Assembly: GCA_018609925.1 (NCBI GenBank)
Contig: JAHEOG010000162.1
Location: forward strand, 1-28,692
From: Gammaproteobacteria bacterium
GTDB lineage: Bacteria; Pseudomonadota; Gammaproteobacteria; Thiohalorhabdales; Thiohalorhabdaceae
Reading direction: 5' to 3'
Length of the DNA stretch: 28,692 bases
This document shows, one piece after another, positions 1 to 8,221 of this stretch. The first letter of the stretch is position 1, and each line of letters begins with the position of its first letter. Position numbers and translations under genes: made by a program. The notes under the pieces are model-generated. The model made no database searches, was not told the DNA's origin, and saw only the letters and a program-made list of their open reading frames with translations.

Positions 1-14
1 CCTGAGGATCGCCT

Positions 15-884
15 ATGCGCCCTCCCTGGCCCGGCGGCGTCGGCGCCACCCTTATTCTCGCCGGGGTCATCGGTTTTGTCCTGTCCAATGGGCTTCTCAA
101 GGTCCATGAACGGGAGGCAGAGCCCTGGGACCCGAGGCTCGAATTGGTCCTGCCGCCGAGCCTGTCCGTGGTCCTGGCCGGGGGAGATCGCCATCTTGCA
201 GCCAACCTCCAGGCGATCCGCGGCGCCGTGGTTGCGACCCATCTCGAGGATTCCGGGCAGAAGGCCCTGTTCGCCCGGCTCATGGACTCGACCACCCGGC
301 TCAATCGGGCCCACGAGGACGGTTACTACATAAGTCAGTCGATCCTGCCCTGGGCCGGGCTCGTCGAGGCCAACCAGCGCATTCAGGCCCGGGCCATGGC
401 GGGCCGCCCCTGGGACTGGCTGCCGGCCTTCTTCCGGGGCTTCAACCTCTACTACTTCCGGAAGCGGCCCGGGGAGGCCGCTCCCTTCATCCGGGAGGCC
501 GCGCGGCGCTCCACCGGCAACCGCCAATCGCTGATGGCCATGGCCGCCCACTGGGAGGCCCTGGGGCACGATCCCCGGGAGGCCCTCAAGGTCATCGCGG
601 CAATGGCCGATTCCACCCGCGCAGGACGGCTCAAGCGCCGCCTGCAGGCCCGAAGGACCCAGCTCCAGGGACTGATCCGACTACGGGAGGCAGCCAAGGC
701 CTATCGGGCCAACCGGGGGAAGGCGCCGGAATCCTTTGACGCCCTGATCGGCTTTGCCAGGCTGGAAGCCATCCCCCAGGATCCCCTCGGAGAGGGCTAC
801 GTCCTCACGAAAGAGGGCGAGGTCCGGATCAAGCGGCCTCGGCCCCTGCGCCAGGACCCCCAATTACCGGAAAAACTCCGGTAG
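15..884 (+). CDS. Membrane-anchored hypothetical protein with pseudopilin-like C-terminal motif
   Basis: 289 residues; I do not recognise a named family. Residues about 8-28 form one hydrophobic segment after a short Arg-containing N-terminus, so the rest is probably periplasmic. Residues about 140-205 are helical and Ala/Arg-rich and could be one or two TPR-like repeats (YYFRKRPGEAAPFIREAARR). Near residues 232-265 the text reads NRGKAPESFDALI followed by IPQDPLGEGYVL, which resembles the C-terminal half of GspG-type major pseudopilins (G-x-P-x-x-L, then P-x-DPWG-x-x-Y). The N-terminal pilin signature is absent. The ATG at 15 has GAGG about seven bases upstream, and a TGA at 3-5 may end an upstream gene. 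The ABC ATPase starts 12 bases after the stop, so the two are probably co-transcribed and this may be an accessory part of that transporter. That role is inferred. Confidence 0.7.
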   Translation: MRPPWPGGVGATLILAGVIGFVLSNGLLKVHEREAEPWDPRLELVLPPSLSVVLAGGDRHLAANLQAIRGAVVATHLEDSGQKALFARLMDSTTRLNRAHEDGYYISQSILPWAGLVEANQRIQARAMAGRPWDWLPAFFRGFNLYYFRKRPGEAAPFIREAARRSTGNRQSLMAMAAHWEALGHDPREALKVIAAMADSTRAGRLKRRLQARRTQLQGLIRLREAAKAYRANRGKAPESFDALIGFARLEAIPQDPLGEGYVLTKEGEVRIKRPRPLRQDPQLPEKLR

Positions 885-896
885 GAGGCCGACGGC

Positions 897-1889
897 ATGA
901 GCGCGAACGCGGCGCCTCCTATCGAGGCCGACGGCCTCACCAAGGTCTATCGGGACCGGGACTGGCTGGGCCGGAGGAGCAAAAAGACGGGGCTACAGAG
1001 CCTGGACCTAGCTTTGCGCCCCGGGGAGGCCTTCGGGCTCATCGGTCCCAACGGGGCCGGCAAGAGCACCACCCTAAAGGGGCTCATGGGCCTGATCTTC
1101 CCCACCGAAGGCGAGATCCGTCTGAACGGCGTTCCCGCGAACCGATCGGAGTCCCGCCGGGGCGTGGGCTTCATCCCGGAGAGCCCATCCCTCTACCACC
1201 ACCTCACCGCCTTCGAGACGGTCTATGGGGCCGCCCGCATGCAGGGCCTGAACCGCGAGGAGGCGCGAGCCGACGCCCGGCAGCAGCTGGAATCGGTGGG
1301 GCTCTCGGGCGAGGCGGCCACCCCCCTGCGCCGGTTCTCCCGGGGCATGGTCCAGCGCGTCGCCATCGCCCACGCCCTGGCGGGCCGTCCCGAGCTGGTC
1401 GTGGCCGACGAGCCCCTGACCACCCTGGACCCCATCTGGCGCAGGGAGGTGGTGGAGCTCCTCATCGCCTTCCGGGACCGCGGCGGCACCATCCTGCTGA
1501 GCTCGCACATCCTGGCCGACGTGGAGCGCCTGGCGGACCGGGTGGGGATCCTCTTCGAAGGCGCCCTACGGGAGATCAGCACCCCCGCCCGGCTGATCGC
1601 CGACAACGTGACCCGCTACCGGGTCCGCACCCACGGCGAGGACCCGCCGGACGAAGGGGGAGCCGAGCGGGAGGCCGAAGACCAGTGGGCCCTGGAGACC
1701 GAGGGGGACAAGCTCCAGGCAACCCTATCCCGGCTCCAGAGCCAGGGGCACCGGATCATCGAGGTCCGTCCCGCCGGGGCGGGCCTGGAGGAGGCCCTGG
1801 CGGCGCGGCTGGAAAGCTACCGGGAAGGGGACGGCGCTGGGGCCAAGGCAAATCATCTGGCTTCGCCGACCTCTGGGGCCTCCCCATGA
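897..1889 (+). CDS. ABC transporter ATP-binding protein (Nat/exporter type)
   Basis: 330 residues with one ABC ATPase domain. Walker A GPNGAGKST is at 50-58, the Q-loop region reads GFIPESPSLY at 91-100 (Glu in place of Gln, common in Nat/Ccm-like exporters), the signature is RFSRGM at 146-151, Walker B plus catalytic Glu is VVADEP at 168-173, and the switch His is H204 in LLSSH. A C-terminal tail of about 100 residues follows, as in many heterodimeric ABC-2 systems. It energises a membrane permease, which is not in the window and may lie just upstream. AGGAGG stands seven bases before the ATG at 897 and overlaps the end of the preceding gene. The stop TGA overlaps the aroE ATG (ATGA at 1886-1889). 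Substrate unknown. Confidence 0.9.
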   Translation: MSANAAPPIEADGLTKVYRDRDWLGRRSKKTGLQSLDLALRPGEAFGLIGPNGAGKSTTLKGLMGLIFPTEGEIRLNGVPANRSESRRGVGFIPESPSLYHHLTAFETVYGAARMQGLNREEARADARQQLESVGLSGEAATPLRRFSRGMVQRVAIAHALAGRPELVVADEPLTTLDPIWRREVVELLIAFRDRGGTILLSSHILADVERLADRVGILFEGALREISTPARLIADNVTRYRVRTHGEDPPDEGGAEREAEDQWALETEGDKLQATLSRLQSQGHRIIEVRPAGAGLEEALAARLESYREGDGAGAKANHLASPTSGASP

Positions 1890-2734
1890 TCTCGGGAGCC
1901 ACCCGGGTTCTGGGCGTCTTCGGCGACCCGGTGGAGCACAGCCTGTCGCCGCGCATGCACGCCGAGTTCGCCCGCAGCACCGGCGCCGACACCGTCTATG
2001 TCCCGTTCCGGGTTAGCCCCGAGAACCTGAGAACCGCCCTGCGCGCCCTGCCGGCCCTTTCGGTTCTGGGCGTCAACCTAACCGTGCCCCACAAGGAGGC
2101 CGCCACGGATTTTCTAGACGAGCTGGCGCCGGCGGCCCGGGCCATTGGGGCGGTCAACACGGTGATCGACCGCCAGGGTCGGCTGGTGGGCGACAACACC
2201 GATGCCGAGGGCTTTTTGGCCGATCTGCGGGCGCAGTTTCCCGACCGCTCGTGGCAAGGCAAGCCCGCACTGGTCCTGGGGGCCGGCGGGGCCTGCCGGG
2301 CGGTGATCCACGCCCTGGTCGAGACGCCCATTCCCGAGATCGCGATCGCCAATCGCAGTCCCGACAAGGCCGAGCGGCTGGTCGAGGAGCTCTGTCCCGA
2401 CCGGGGAAAACCAATTGCCCTGGACTCCCCCGAGCTGGGGGCTTGGATCCAACAGGCCGGTCTGATCGTGAACACCACTAGCCTGGGCCTGAAGGGGGAA
2501 ACGGTTCCCGGCTGCGATCTGAGCCGGGCGCGCGTCGACGCCGGGGTCTACGATCTGATCTATAGCCCGGCGGAGACGCCCCTGCTGCAGGAGGCCCGGA
2601 GCTTGGGACTGGCGGCCAGCAACGGCCTTGGTATGCTGGTGCGCCAGGGCGCGGCCAGCTACCGTCTGTGGACCGGCAGCGACCCGGCCGTAGAGCCCGT
2701 GATCCAGCTCTTGGGGAGCCCTCCCGGGGAGTAA
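1886..2734 (+). CDS. aroE: Shikimate dehydrogenase (NADP+)
   Basis: 282 residues, the usual length for AroE, which reduces 3-dehydroshikimate to shikimate in the cytoplasmic shikimate pathway. Substrate-binding HSLSP is at 18-22, the catalytic Lys is K70 in VPHK, the catalytic Asp is D106 in DNTDAEG, the nucleotide-binding loop is GAGGACRA at 132-139, and NTTSLG and YDLIYSP follow. The frame is open upstream to 1685, but that part lies inside the ABC gene and is not AroE-like. The ATG at 1886 overlaps the preceding TGA and gives the classic N-terminus VFGDPVEHSLSP. No clear Shine-Dalgarno sequence precedes it, so translation is probably coupled to the ABC gene. Its position before pilC looks incidental, since no other shikimate gene is here. 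Confidence 0.96.
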   Translation: MISGATRVLGVFGDPVEHSLSPRMHAEFARSTGADTVYVPFRVSPENLRTALRALPALSVLGVNLTVPHKEAATDFLDELAPAARAIGAVNTVIDRQGRLVGDNTDAEGFLADLRAQFPDRSWQGKPALVLGAGGACRAVIHALVETPIPEIAIANRSPDKAERLVEELCPDRGKPIALDSPELGAWIQQAGLIVNTTSLGLKGETVPGCDLSRARVDAGVYDLIYSPAETPLLQEARSLGLAASNGLGMLVRQGAASYRLWTGSDPAVEPVIQLLGSPPGE

Positions 2735-2762
2735 ACGGAAGACCGGTCAAGGAGCGTCCCGT

Positions 2763-3998
2763 ATGGCCGAAGCCCAAGCCCAGAAGAAGCCGGACCCGGT
2801 GGAGTTCCAGTGGAAGGGCCAGGACCGTCAGGGCCGGTCCCAGAAAGGCGAGATCGAGGCCATCTCCCGGGAGGCGGCCACCGCCGCCCTCCGCCAGCGG
2901 GGCATCATCCCCCACCGGGTCAAGAAGAAGCCCCAGCCACTGTTCCAGAGCGGGAAGAAGATCAGGATCCACGACGTGGTGGTGATGACCCGCCAGCTCT
3001 CCACCATGATCAACGCGGGCCTGCCCCTGGTGGAGGCCTTCCGGCTCATCGGGCGGGGCAGCGATAACGCGGCCATGCGCAAGGTGATCAATCAGGTCGC
3101 CAGCGACCTGGAGGCCGGCCAGCCCCTGCAGGATGCCCTGGCCGCGCATCCCCATGTCTTCGATGAGCTCTACGTCAACATGGTCCGGGCGGGGGAGAAG
3201 GGCGGCATCCTGGACACCGTCCTCGACCGCCTCGCCACCTACAAGGAAAAGACCGAAGCCCTGCGATCCAAGGTCAAATCGGCGCTGTTCTATCCGGTGG
3301 CCGTGATCGCGGTGGCCTTCCTGGTCTCCGCCGTGCTCCTGGTCTGGGTCATCCCGCAGTTCCAGGAGATCTTTCAGGGCTTCGGCACCACCCTGCCGCC
3401 CCCGACCCAGTTCGTCATCGGCCTTTCCGAAGGCTTCCGGGCCAACTGGTACTGGATCCTCGGCGGGATCATTGCCTTCGCTTATGCCTTCAGCAAGGCC
3501 TACCAGAAGGTCGAGCCCTTCCGCCGGGAGGTGGACCGCAATGTCCTGCGGCTCCCCGTTTTCGGGGACATCGCCCTCAAGGCCTCCATCGCCCGCATGA
3601 CGCGCACTTTCGCCACCTTATCCGCGGCCGGGGTGCCCATGCTCGAGATCCTGGACACCGTCGGCCGCACCGCCGGTAATCGCATCGTCCAGGAGGCCAT
3701 CCAGGATACCCAGACGGCCGTGGAGCAGGGCCAGCGCCTTTCCGATCCCCTGGAGGACTCGGGGGTCTTCCCTCCCATGGTCACCCAGATGATCGCCATC
3801 GGGGAGGAGGCCGGCAGCCTGGAGACCATGCTCGCCAAGATCGCCGATTTCTACGAACAGGAGGTGGACGCCGCGGTGGACGGGCTAACGGATCTCCTAG
3901 AGCCCATCATCATGGTGGTCCTGGGCGTGGTCCTGGGCGGTCTGGTGATCTCCATGTACCTGCCGATCTTCAAGATGGGCGAGGTAATCGGTCAGTAG
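2763..3998 (+). CDS. pilC: Type IV pilus inner-membrane platform protein PilC
   Basis: 411 residues, full length for the GspF/PilC family. PilC is the polytopic inner-membrane platform of type IV pili, contacting the PilB and PilT motor ATPases. Two tandem T2SSF domains are visible, at about 71-194 and 274-396, each with the R-x-(L/F)-(A/S)-T/TM-(I/L)-xAG(L/V)P start (RQLSTMINAGLPL at 77-89 and RTFATLSAAGVPM at 281-293) and the later GE-x(G) motif (AGEKGG, GEEAGS). Strong membrane segments are at about 177-197, 229-247 and 382-402. AAGGAG lies about nine bases before the ATG at 2763. pilB, which normally precedes pilC, is replaced here by aroE. pilS starts seven bases after the stop. Confidence 0.96.
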   Translation: MAEAQAQKKPDPVEFQWKGQDRQGRSQKGEIEAISREAATAALRQRGIIPHRVKKKPQPLFQSGKKIRIHDVVVMTRQLSTMINAGLPLVEAFRLIGRGSDNAAMRKVINQVASDLEAGQPLQDALAAHPHVFDELYVNMVRAGEKGGILDTVLDRLATYKEKTEALRSKVKSALFYPVAVIAVAFLVSAVLLVWVIPQFQEIFQGFGTTLPPPTQFVIGLSEGFRANWYWILGGIIAFAYAFSKAYQKVEPFRREVDRNVLRLPVFGDIALKASIARMTRTFATLSAAGVPMLEILDTVGRTAGNRIVQEAIQDTQTAVEQGQRLSDPLEDSGVFPPMVTQMIAIGEEAGSLETMLAKIADFYEQEVDAAVDGLTDLLEPIIMVVLGVVLGGLVISMYLPIFKMGEVIGQ

Positions 3999-4005
3999 CC
4001 TACCC

Positions 4006-5601
4006 ATGGCGACGGGATGGACGCCCGGCGTTACCACCCTTCGACGGGCGGTGCTCTATCGCACCGCCCTGGGCTTTCTGCTGGCCGCCCTGGCCTCGGT
4101 CTGGGGCGATATCCCACCCCTGGATCGCCTCCGCCTCCTGGAAACCACCGCAGCCATCGGCGTCGTCGTGGTCCTCGGGCTCTGGGTCCTATACCGCCTC
4201 CGGCGCACCGGACCGAGCGTCCCACTGGCCCAGGCCCTTGTCCTTGGGGACTTCCTAGCAGTCACCCTGCTGGTTTGGCTCTCCGGACCGGTAGACGGGC
4301 CCTTGGTCTTCCTCTACCCGTTGGTGGTGGTCTCCACCAGCTTCCTCCTTGGCCCCGGAACCTCCTACTATGCCGCTGTCGCTGCCTTCCTGCTGGAGGG
4401 CCTGGGGTATCTGGCCATGGGGGGACCAAGCCCTTCCTCGGCCTTGCAGGAGCTCTTCCTCAACGGCCTTTTGCTTATCGCCCTGGCCGCCCTGGCAGAC
4501 GGACTGAGCAACCGGCTGTATCGCCAAGAGGCGCAAACCCGGCGCCGGGAGCGCGACATCCAGGCCCTGACGGCACTGGCGGAGGAGGTCCTGGAGCGGG
4601 TCCAAACCGGGCTTTTGGTTGTTGATCGGCAGGGCCGGATCCAGCTCAGCAATCCCGAGGCTGAGCGGCTCCTGCTCCCCGGAACCGGCGAGGCCACGAA
4701 CTCCCGGCTGGAAAGCCGATTTCCTGAGCTGTACCGGCTCTACGAGAACTGGCGGCAAGGAACAGGGTCGGCAAACGGGGAGATCCAGCCCCCCGGTAAC
4801 ACCGATAATCAGAACAATCCCCACATCCTGGCCTATCGCTTCACCGGCCTGGGAGACGATCCCGACAGCACCTTGATCCACCTCCAGGATCTCACCGCGG
4901 CACGGGAGCGGCAGCGCCAACAGGAGCGCATCGAGCGTCTAGCCGCGATGGGACGGCTATCCGCCAACCTCGCCCACGAGATCCGCAACCCCCTTTCCTC
5001 CATACAGCAGGCCGGGCAGCTCCTGACCGAGCAGGAAGCCAATCCCCGGATGACCCGGATCATCCGGGATGAGGCCCGACGCATGAACCAGTGGGTGGAG
5101 ACCTTGCTGCGTCACCTCCGGCCCCCTTCCGGACAGCTACAGACCCTGGAGCTGGCCCCGGTTGTGGCAAATGCCGTGCGTCTGCTAGGCAGTGAGGACA
5201 ACTGGGAAGATGTATCCTGTTTCGAGTGTCAGGTGCCTCCGGGCCTGACCGTCTGCATCGATGAAGGTCACCTCCACCAGATCCTGTGGAACCTGGGGGT
5301 CAACGCCCTTCGTCATGGCCAGGTCGATCAAGACCACCCCGGAATCATCCGGGCAGAGGGGACCGAGGAAGGGCGAACCCGCATCGAGGTCCTCGACTCC
5401 GGACCGGGGATCTCGGCCGAGGCGCACGACCGCATCTTCGAGCCCTTCTATACCACCAGCCCCCAGGGAACCGGACTCGGCCTCGGCCTGGTGCAAGAGC
5501 TGGTGGAGGCCAATCATGGCACCATCGTGGTCGCCAACCGCACGGCGGGAGGAGCCCGCGTGACCTTGGAGCTGCCGGAGCGCTGCCGCGAAAGGGGATA
5601 G
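4006..5601 (+). CDS. pilS: Two-component sensor histidine kinase PilS
   Basis: 531 residues. It is the membrane sensor that in Pseudomonas autophosphorylates and activates PilR to control pilin transcription. About six hydrophobic segments occupy residues 15-165, followed by a PAS-like region at about 190-295. The H-box contains NLAHEIRNPL with phospho-acceptor H324. The HATPase has an N-box with N429 and N433, a G1 box LDSGPGIS at 463-470, an F-box IFEPFYTT and a G2 box GTGLGLGL at 488-495. The His-Glu pair after Ala is typical of the NtrB/PilS class. It sits seven bases after pilC and two bases before pilR. Identity as PilS rather than another NtrB-like kinase rests on the multi-pass N-terminus and the pil neighbours. 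Confidence 0.93.
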   Translation: MATGWTPGVTTLRRAVLYRTALGFLLAALASVWGDIPPLDRLRLLETTAAIGVVVVLGLWVLYRLRRTGPSVPLAQALVLGDFLAVTLLVWLSGPVDGPLVFLYPLVVVSTSFLLGPGTSYYAAVAAFLLEGLGYLAMGGPSPSSALQELFLNGLLLIALAALADGLSNRLYRQEAQTRRRERDIQALTALAEEVLERVQTGLLVVDRQGRIQLSNPEAERLLLPGTGEATNSRLESRFPELYRLYENWRQGTGSANGEIQPPGNTDNQNNPHILAYRFTGLGDDPDSTLIHLQDLTAARERQRQQERIERLAAMGRLSANLAHEIRNPLSSIQQAGQLLTEQEANPRMTRIIRDEARRMNQWVETLLRHLRPPSGQLQTLELAPVVANAVRLLGSEDNWEDVSCFECQVPPGLTVCIDEGHLHQILWNLGVNALRHGQVDQDHPGIIRAEGTEEGRTRIEVLDSGPGISAEAHDRIFEPFYTTSPQGTGLGLGLVQELVEANHGTIVVANRTAGGARVTLELPERCRERG

Positions 5602-5603
5602 GA

Positions 5604-6944
5604 GTGAGCGAAGAGCTGGTGATCATCGACGATGAGCCCTCCATCCGCGAGCTCATCGCCGCCACTGTCGAGCCCCAGGGATTCCGGATCCAAGAGGCCG
5701 GCACCATCGCCGAAGCGGATCCCCTCCTCGCCCAAGGAACGGCGGACCTGATCCTTACCGACCTGCGGCTGCCGGATGGGGACGGCATGGAGGTGGTCCG
5801 TCGGGCGGGGGAGATGGACCCGCCACGCCCGGTGGCCGTCATCACGGCCTACGGCACCCCGGAGAGCGCGGTGGAGGCCATGCGCGCCGGTGCCTTCGAC
5901 TACCTCTCCAAGCCCATCGACACCAATCGCCTGCGCTCGCTGGTCCAGCACGGCATCCAGCTCGGTCGCACCGAGACCCGGCCCAGCGACCTCGATGCCG
6001 ACCTAGTGGGGCGGAGTCCGACCATGGAGGAGGTCCGCCGCCAGGTGATCCAGGTTTCCGGGAGCGAGGCCCCTGTGCTCATCACCGGGGAGAGCGGGAC
6101 GGGCAAAGAGCTGGCCGCCCGGGCGATCCACCAGGCCAGCCTACGTCCCCGGGGGCCTTTTGTGCCCATGAACTGCGCCGCCATCCCGGAGCACCTCATC
6201 GAGAGCGAGCTGTTCGGCTACCGGAAAGGGGCCTTTACCGGGGCCACAGCGGACAAGGAAGGCCTCTTCCAGGAGGCGGAGGGGGGAACCCTCTTCTTGG
6301 ACGAGGTTGGCGACCTGGCCCTTTCCATCCAGGCCAACCTGCTGCGAGCCCTCCAGGAGCGGGCCATCCGGCCCCTCGGGGCCACCCGCGAGGTCCCCAT
6401 CGATGTCCGCATTTTGGCGGCAACCCATCGGGACCTCCGGGAGGAGGTCGCGGCGGGACGGTTCCGGGAGGACCTCTTCTACCGCCTGGACGTGCTCCAG
6501 GTCCACATTCCGCCTCTGCGGGAGCATCCAGAGGACATCGAGGACATCGCCAAGACCCTCTTGGTCCGCCGCCACCGACGCATGGACGATCCGCCACCCC
6601 CCGCCTTAAGCGCGGGGGCACTGGAGCGGCTCAAGGCCCAGCCTCTATCGGGCAATGTCCGTGAGCTGGAGAACATCCTGGAGCGCGCCCTGAATGTTTC
6701 CGACGGTTCCACCATCCCGGCCGAGGCGATTCGCGCTTCCCACGAGCGCGACCCGGACATCGGCGAGGCCCAACGTCCGTATACGGCGGATTTCCAGCTC
6801 GACCGCTACCTCGATGACACCGAGCGGAACCTGATCCGGGAGGCCCTCCAGGCCACCGAGGGCAACAAGACCGCCGCTGCTCAGAGGCTCGGCATCAGCC
6901 TGCGCTCACTGCGCTACCGCATCCAGAAGCTGGGAATGGAGTGA
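5604..6944 (+). CDS. pilR: Sigma-54-dependent response regulator PilR
   Basis: 446 residues from a GTG at 5604, two bases after the pilS stop. The frame is open much further upstream but that part lies inside pilS, and GTG 5604 gives a normal receiver N-terminus (SEELVIIDDEPS). Receiver: acidic D9/D10, phospho-acceptor D53 (LTDLRLPDG) and K103. Sigma-54 AAA+ domain: Walker A GESGTGKE at 162-169, GAFTGA loop at 209-214 contacting sigma-54, Walker B LFLDEVG at 230-236, and an R-finger region near 289-294. A Fis-type helix-turn-helix is at about 407-446. It would activate sigma-54 promoters such as pilA, which is not in this window. A gene for sigma-54 is not here either. Gene order with pilS supports the assignment. 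Confidence 0.95.
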   Translation: MSEELVIIDDEPSIRELIAATVEPQGFRIQEAGTIAEADPLLAQGTADLILTDLRLPDGDGMEVVRRAGEMDPPRPVAVITAYGTPESAVEAMRAGAFDYLSKPIDTNRLRSLVQHGIQLGRTETRPSDLDADLVGRSPTMEEVRRQVIQVSGSEAPVLITGESGTGKELAARAIHQASLRPRGPFVPMNCAAIPEHLIESELFGYRKGAFTGATADKEGLFQEAEGGTLFLDEVGDLALSIQANLLRALQERAIRPLGATREVPIDVRILAATHRDLREEVAAGRFREDLFYRLDVLQVHIPPLREHPEDIEDIAKTLLVRRHRRMDDPPPPALSAGALERLKAQPLSGNVRELENILERALNVSDGSTIPAEAIRASHERDPDIGEAQRPYTADFQLDRYLDDTERNLIREALQATEGNKTAAAQRLGISLRSLRYRIQKLGME

Positions 6945-6948
6945 CTCC

Positions 6949-7764
6949 GTGGCCATCGGGCCCCTAGCCGGCGCCGCCGTCCTCGGCCTGGTGGTGGGGA
7001 GCTTCCTCAACGTGGTGGCCCACCGGCTCCCCCGGGGCGAATCCCTAATCGCGCCGGGCTCCGCCTGCCCCCATTGCGGCCATCGGCTGCGGGCCTGGGA
7101 GAACCTCCCCGTCATCAGCTACCTGCTCCTTGGGGGGCGCTGCCGCGAATGCGGCCGCGGGATCGCTTTGACCTATCCCCTGACCGAGGCGACCACCGCG
7201 GTCCTGACCGGGGTCACGGCCGCCGCCCTAGGCCCCACCCCTTCCCTGGCGCCGGCGCTGGTGTTCACCTGGTGGCTGATCGCCCTGGCCCGGATCGATC
7301 TCGATCTGCGGATCCTCCCGGACCGGCTGACCCTCCCCCTGGCCGGAGCGGGTTTCCTTCTGAGCCTGATTGGACTTTGGTTCCCCGCCTTGAGTCCCGA
7401 GGTCGGGCCGGGCATGCCGGGCCCGGTGGACTCGCTGCTCGGCCTGGCGGTCGGCTATGGGCTCCTGTTCGGCGCCGCCTGGGCCTATGGCCGGGCCACC
7501 GGTCGCGAGGGCCTGGGGGGCGGTGATCTCAAGCTGCTCGGAGCCCAGGGGGCCTGGCTGGGACCGGTAGCCGTGCTGTTGGCCTTGTTCCTCGCGGCCC
7601 TGCTCGGTAGTGTAATCGGCGGACTGATCCTCCTTTTCCGGGGCGGGGACCGCCACCTCGCCATCCCCTTCGGGCCCTTCCTCGCTGCCGGGGGCTGGGC
7701 CCTTTTCCTCTGGAAGGCCGAGCTGATCCGATGGTATTTCGGCTTGTCGGGCTTATCGGGCTGA
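6949..7764 (+). CDS. pilD: Prepilin peptidase / N-methyltransferase PilD
   Basis: 271 residues, within the usual range for PilD. It is an inner-membrane aspartic protease that cleaves prepilin leader peptides and methylates the new N-terminus, for type IV pili and often also type II secretion. N-terminal GSFLNVVAHRLP is at 17-28. The zinc-type tetracysteine loop has C40, C43, C65 and C68. The catalytic Asp motifs are ARIDLDLRILPD (D117 the likely residue) and GLGGGDLKLL (D193). Multiple membrane segments follow. The start is a GTG four bases after the pilR stop. The 3' end overlaps the next gene by 34 bases. In many gammaproteobacteria pilD sits directly after pilC; here pilS and pilR are interposed. 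Confidence 0.95.
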   Translation: MAIGPLAGAAVLGLVVGSFLNVVAHRLPRGESLIAPGSACPHCGHRLRAWENLPVISYLLLGGRCRECGRGIALTYPLTEATTAVLTGVTAAALGPTPSLAPALVFTWWLIALARIDLDLRILPDRLTLPLAGAGFLLSLIGLWFPALSPEVGPGMPGPVDSLLGLAVGYGLLFGAAWAYGRATGREGLGGGDLKLLGAQGAWLGPVAVLLALFLAALLGSVIGGLILLFRGGDRHLAIPFGPFLAAGGWALFLWKAELIRWYFGLSGLSG

Positions 7765-8219
7765 TCCTCCTGCCCAGCGCGGGGGCGGCGGAGCCCATCG
7801 GCATGCACGAGGCCCTGCGGGGCTGGATCTCCGACGGCGGGGTAGGGAACACCCGGTATCGGGTGGAACCGGGGGAGGCCGTCACGCAGCAGCCCCCCGC
7901 CTGGCTTTTGCGACCCCACAACGCCGAAGGACCCATCCAGCGCTTCCTGCAACGCGGCCTTTATACGGAGGCCACCACCCTGGACTGGCGGGAAGGCTCC
8001 GGGCCGGTGATCGTCTTCGGTCACGCCCGTCCGGGAGCCGGGCTTCGGCTGGTGGTGGGTCGGGATTGCCGGTGCCCTCTGGCCCTGGAGACCCCGGAGG
8101 GGGTGCGGTGGTCCTTCTCGGACTACCAGGACCGGTCCGGGCGGGCCACCCCGGTTCCGCAGCGGATCGAGCACCGTACCGCTGACGGTAGGCAGACCGC
8201 TTTCCACCCTCGGCGATAG
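7731..8219 (+). CDS. Exported hypothetical protein between pilD and coaE
   Basis: 162 residues; family not recognised. Residues 1-20 (MVFRLVGLIGLILLPSAGAA) look like a Sec signal peptide with cleavage after SAGAA, so the mature protein is probably periplasmic or outer-membrane. The rest is small and mixed alpha/beta in composition, with a close Cys pair in RDCRCPL at about 124-128 and no membrane helix. No known motif is visible. It starts inside the pilD 3' end (34-base overlap in another frame) and ends two bases before coaE, so it is probably translated from the same message. The position suggests, without proving, an envelope or pilus link. The signal peptide favours the ATG at 7731 over later starts. 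Confidence 0.72.
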   Translation: MVFRLVGLIGLILLPSAGAAEPIGMHEALRGWISDGGVGNTRYRVEPGEAVTQQPPAWLLRPHNAEGPIQRFLQRGLYTEATTLDWREGSGPVIVFGHARPGAGLRLVVGRDCRCPLALETPEGVRWSFSDYQDRSGRATPVPQRIEHRTADGRQTAFHPRR

Positions 8220-8221
8220 CC

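Noticed and set aside
1685..1885. Longer N-terminus for AroE
   Set aside because: Lies within the ABC gene and is Gly/Pro-rich with no AroE similarity; ATG 1886 gives the conserved start.
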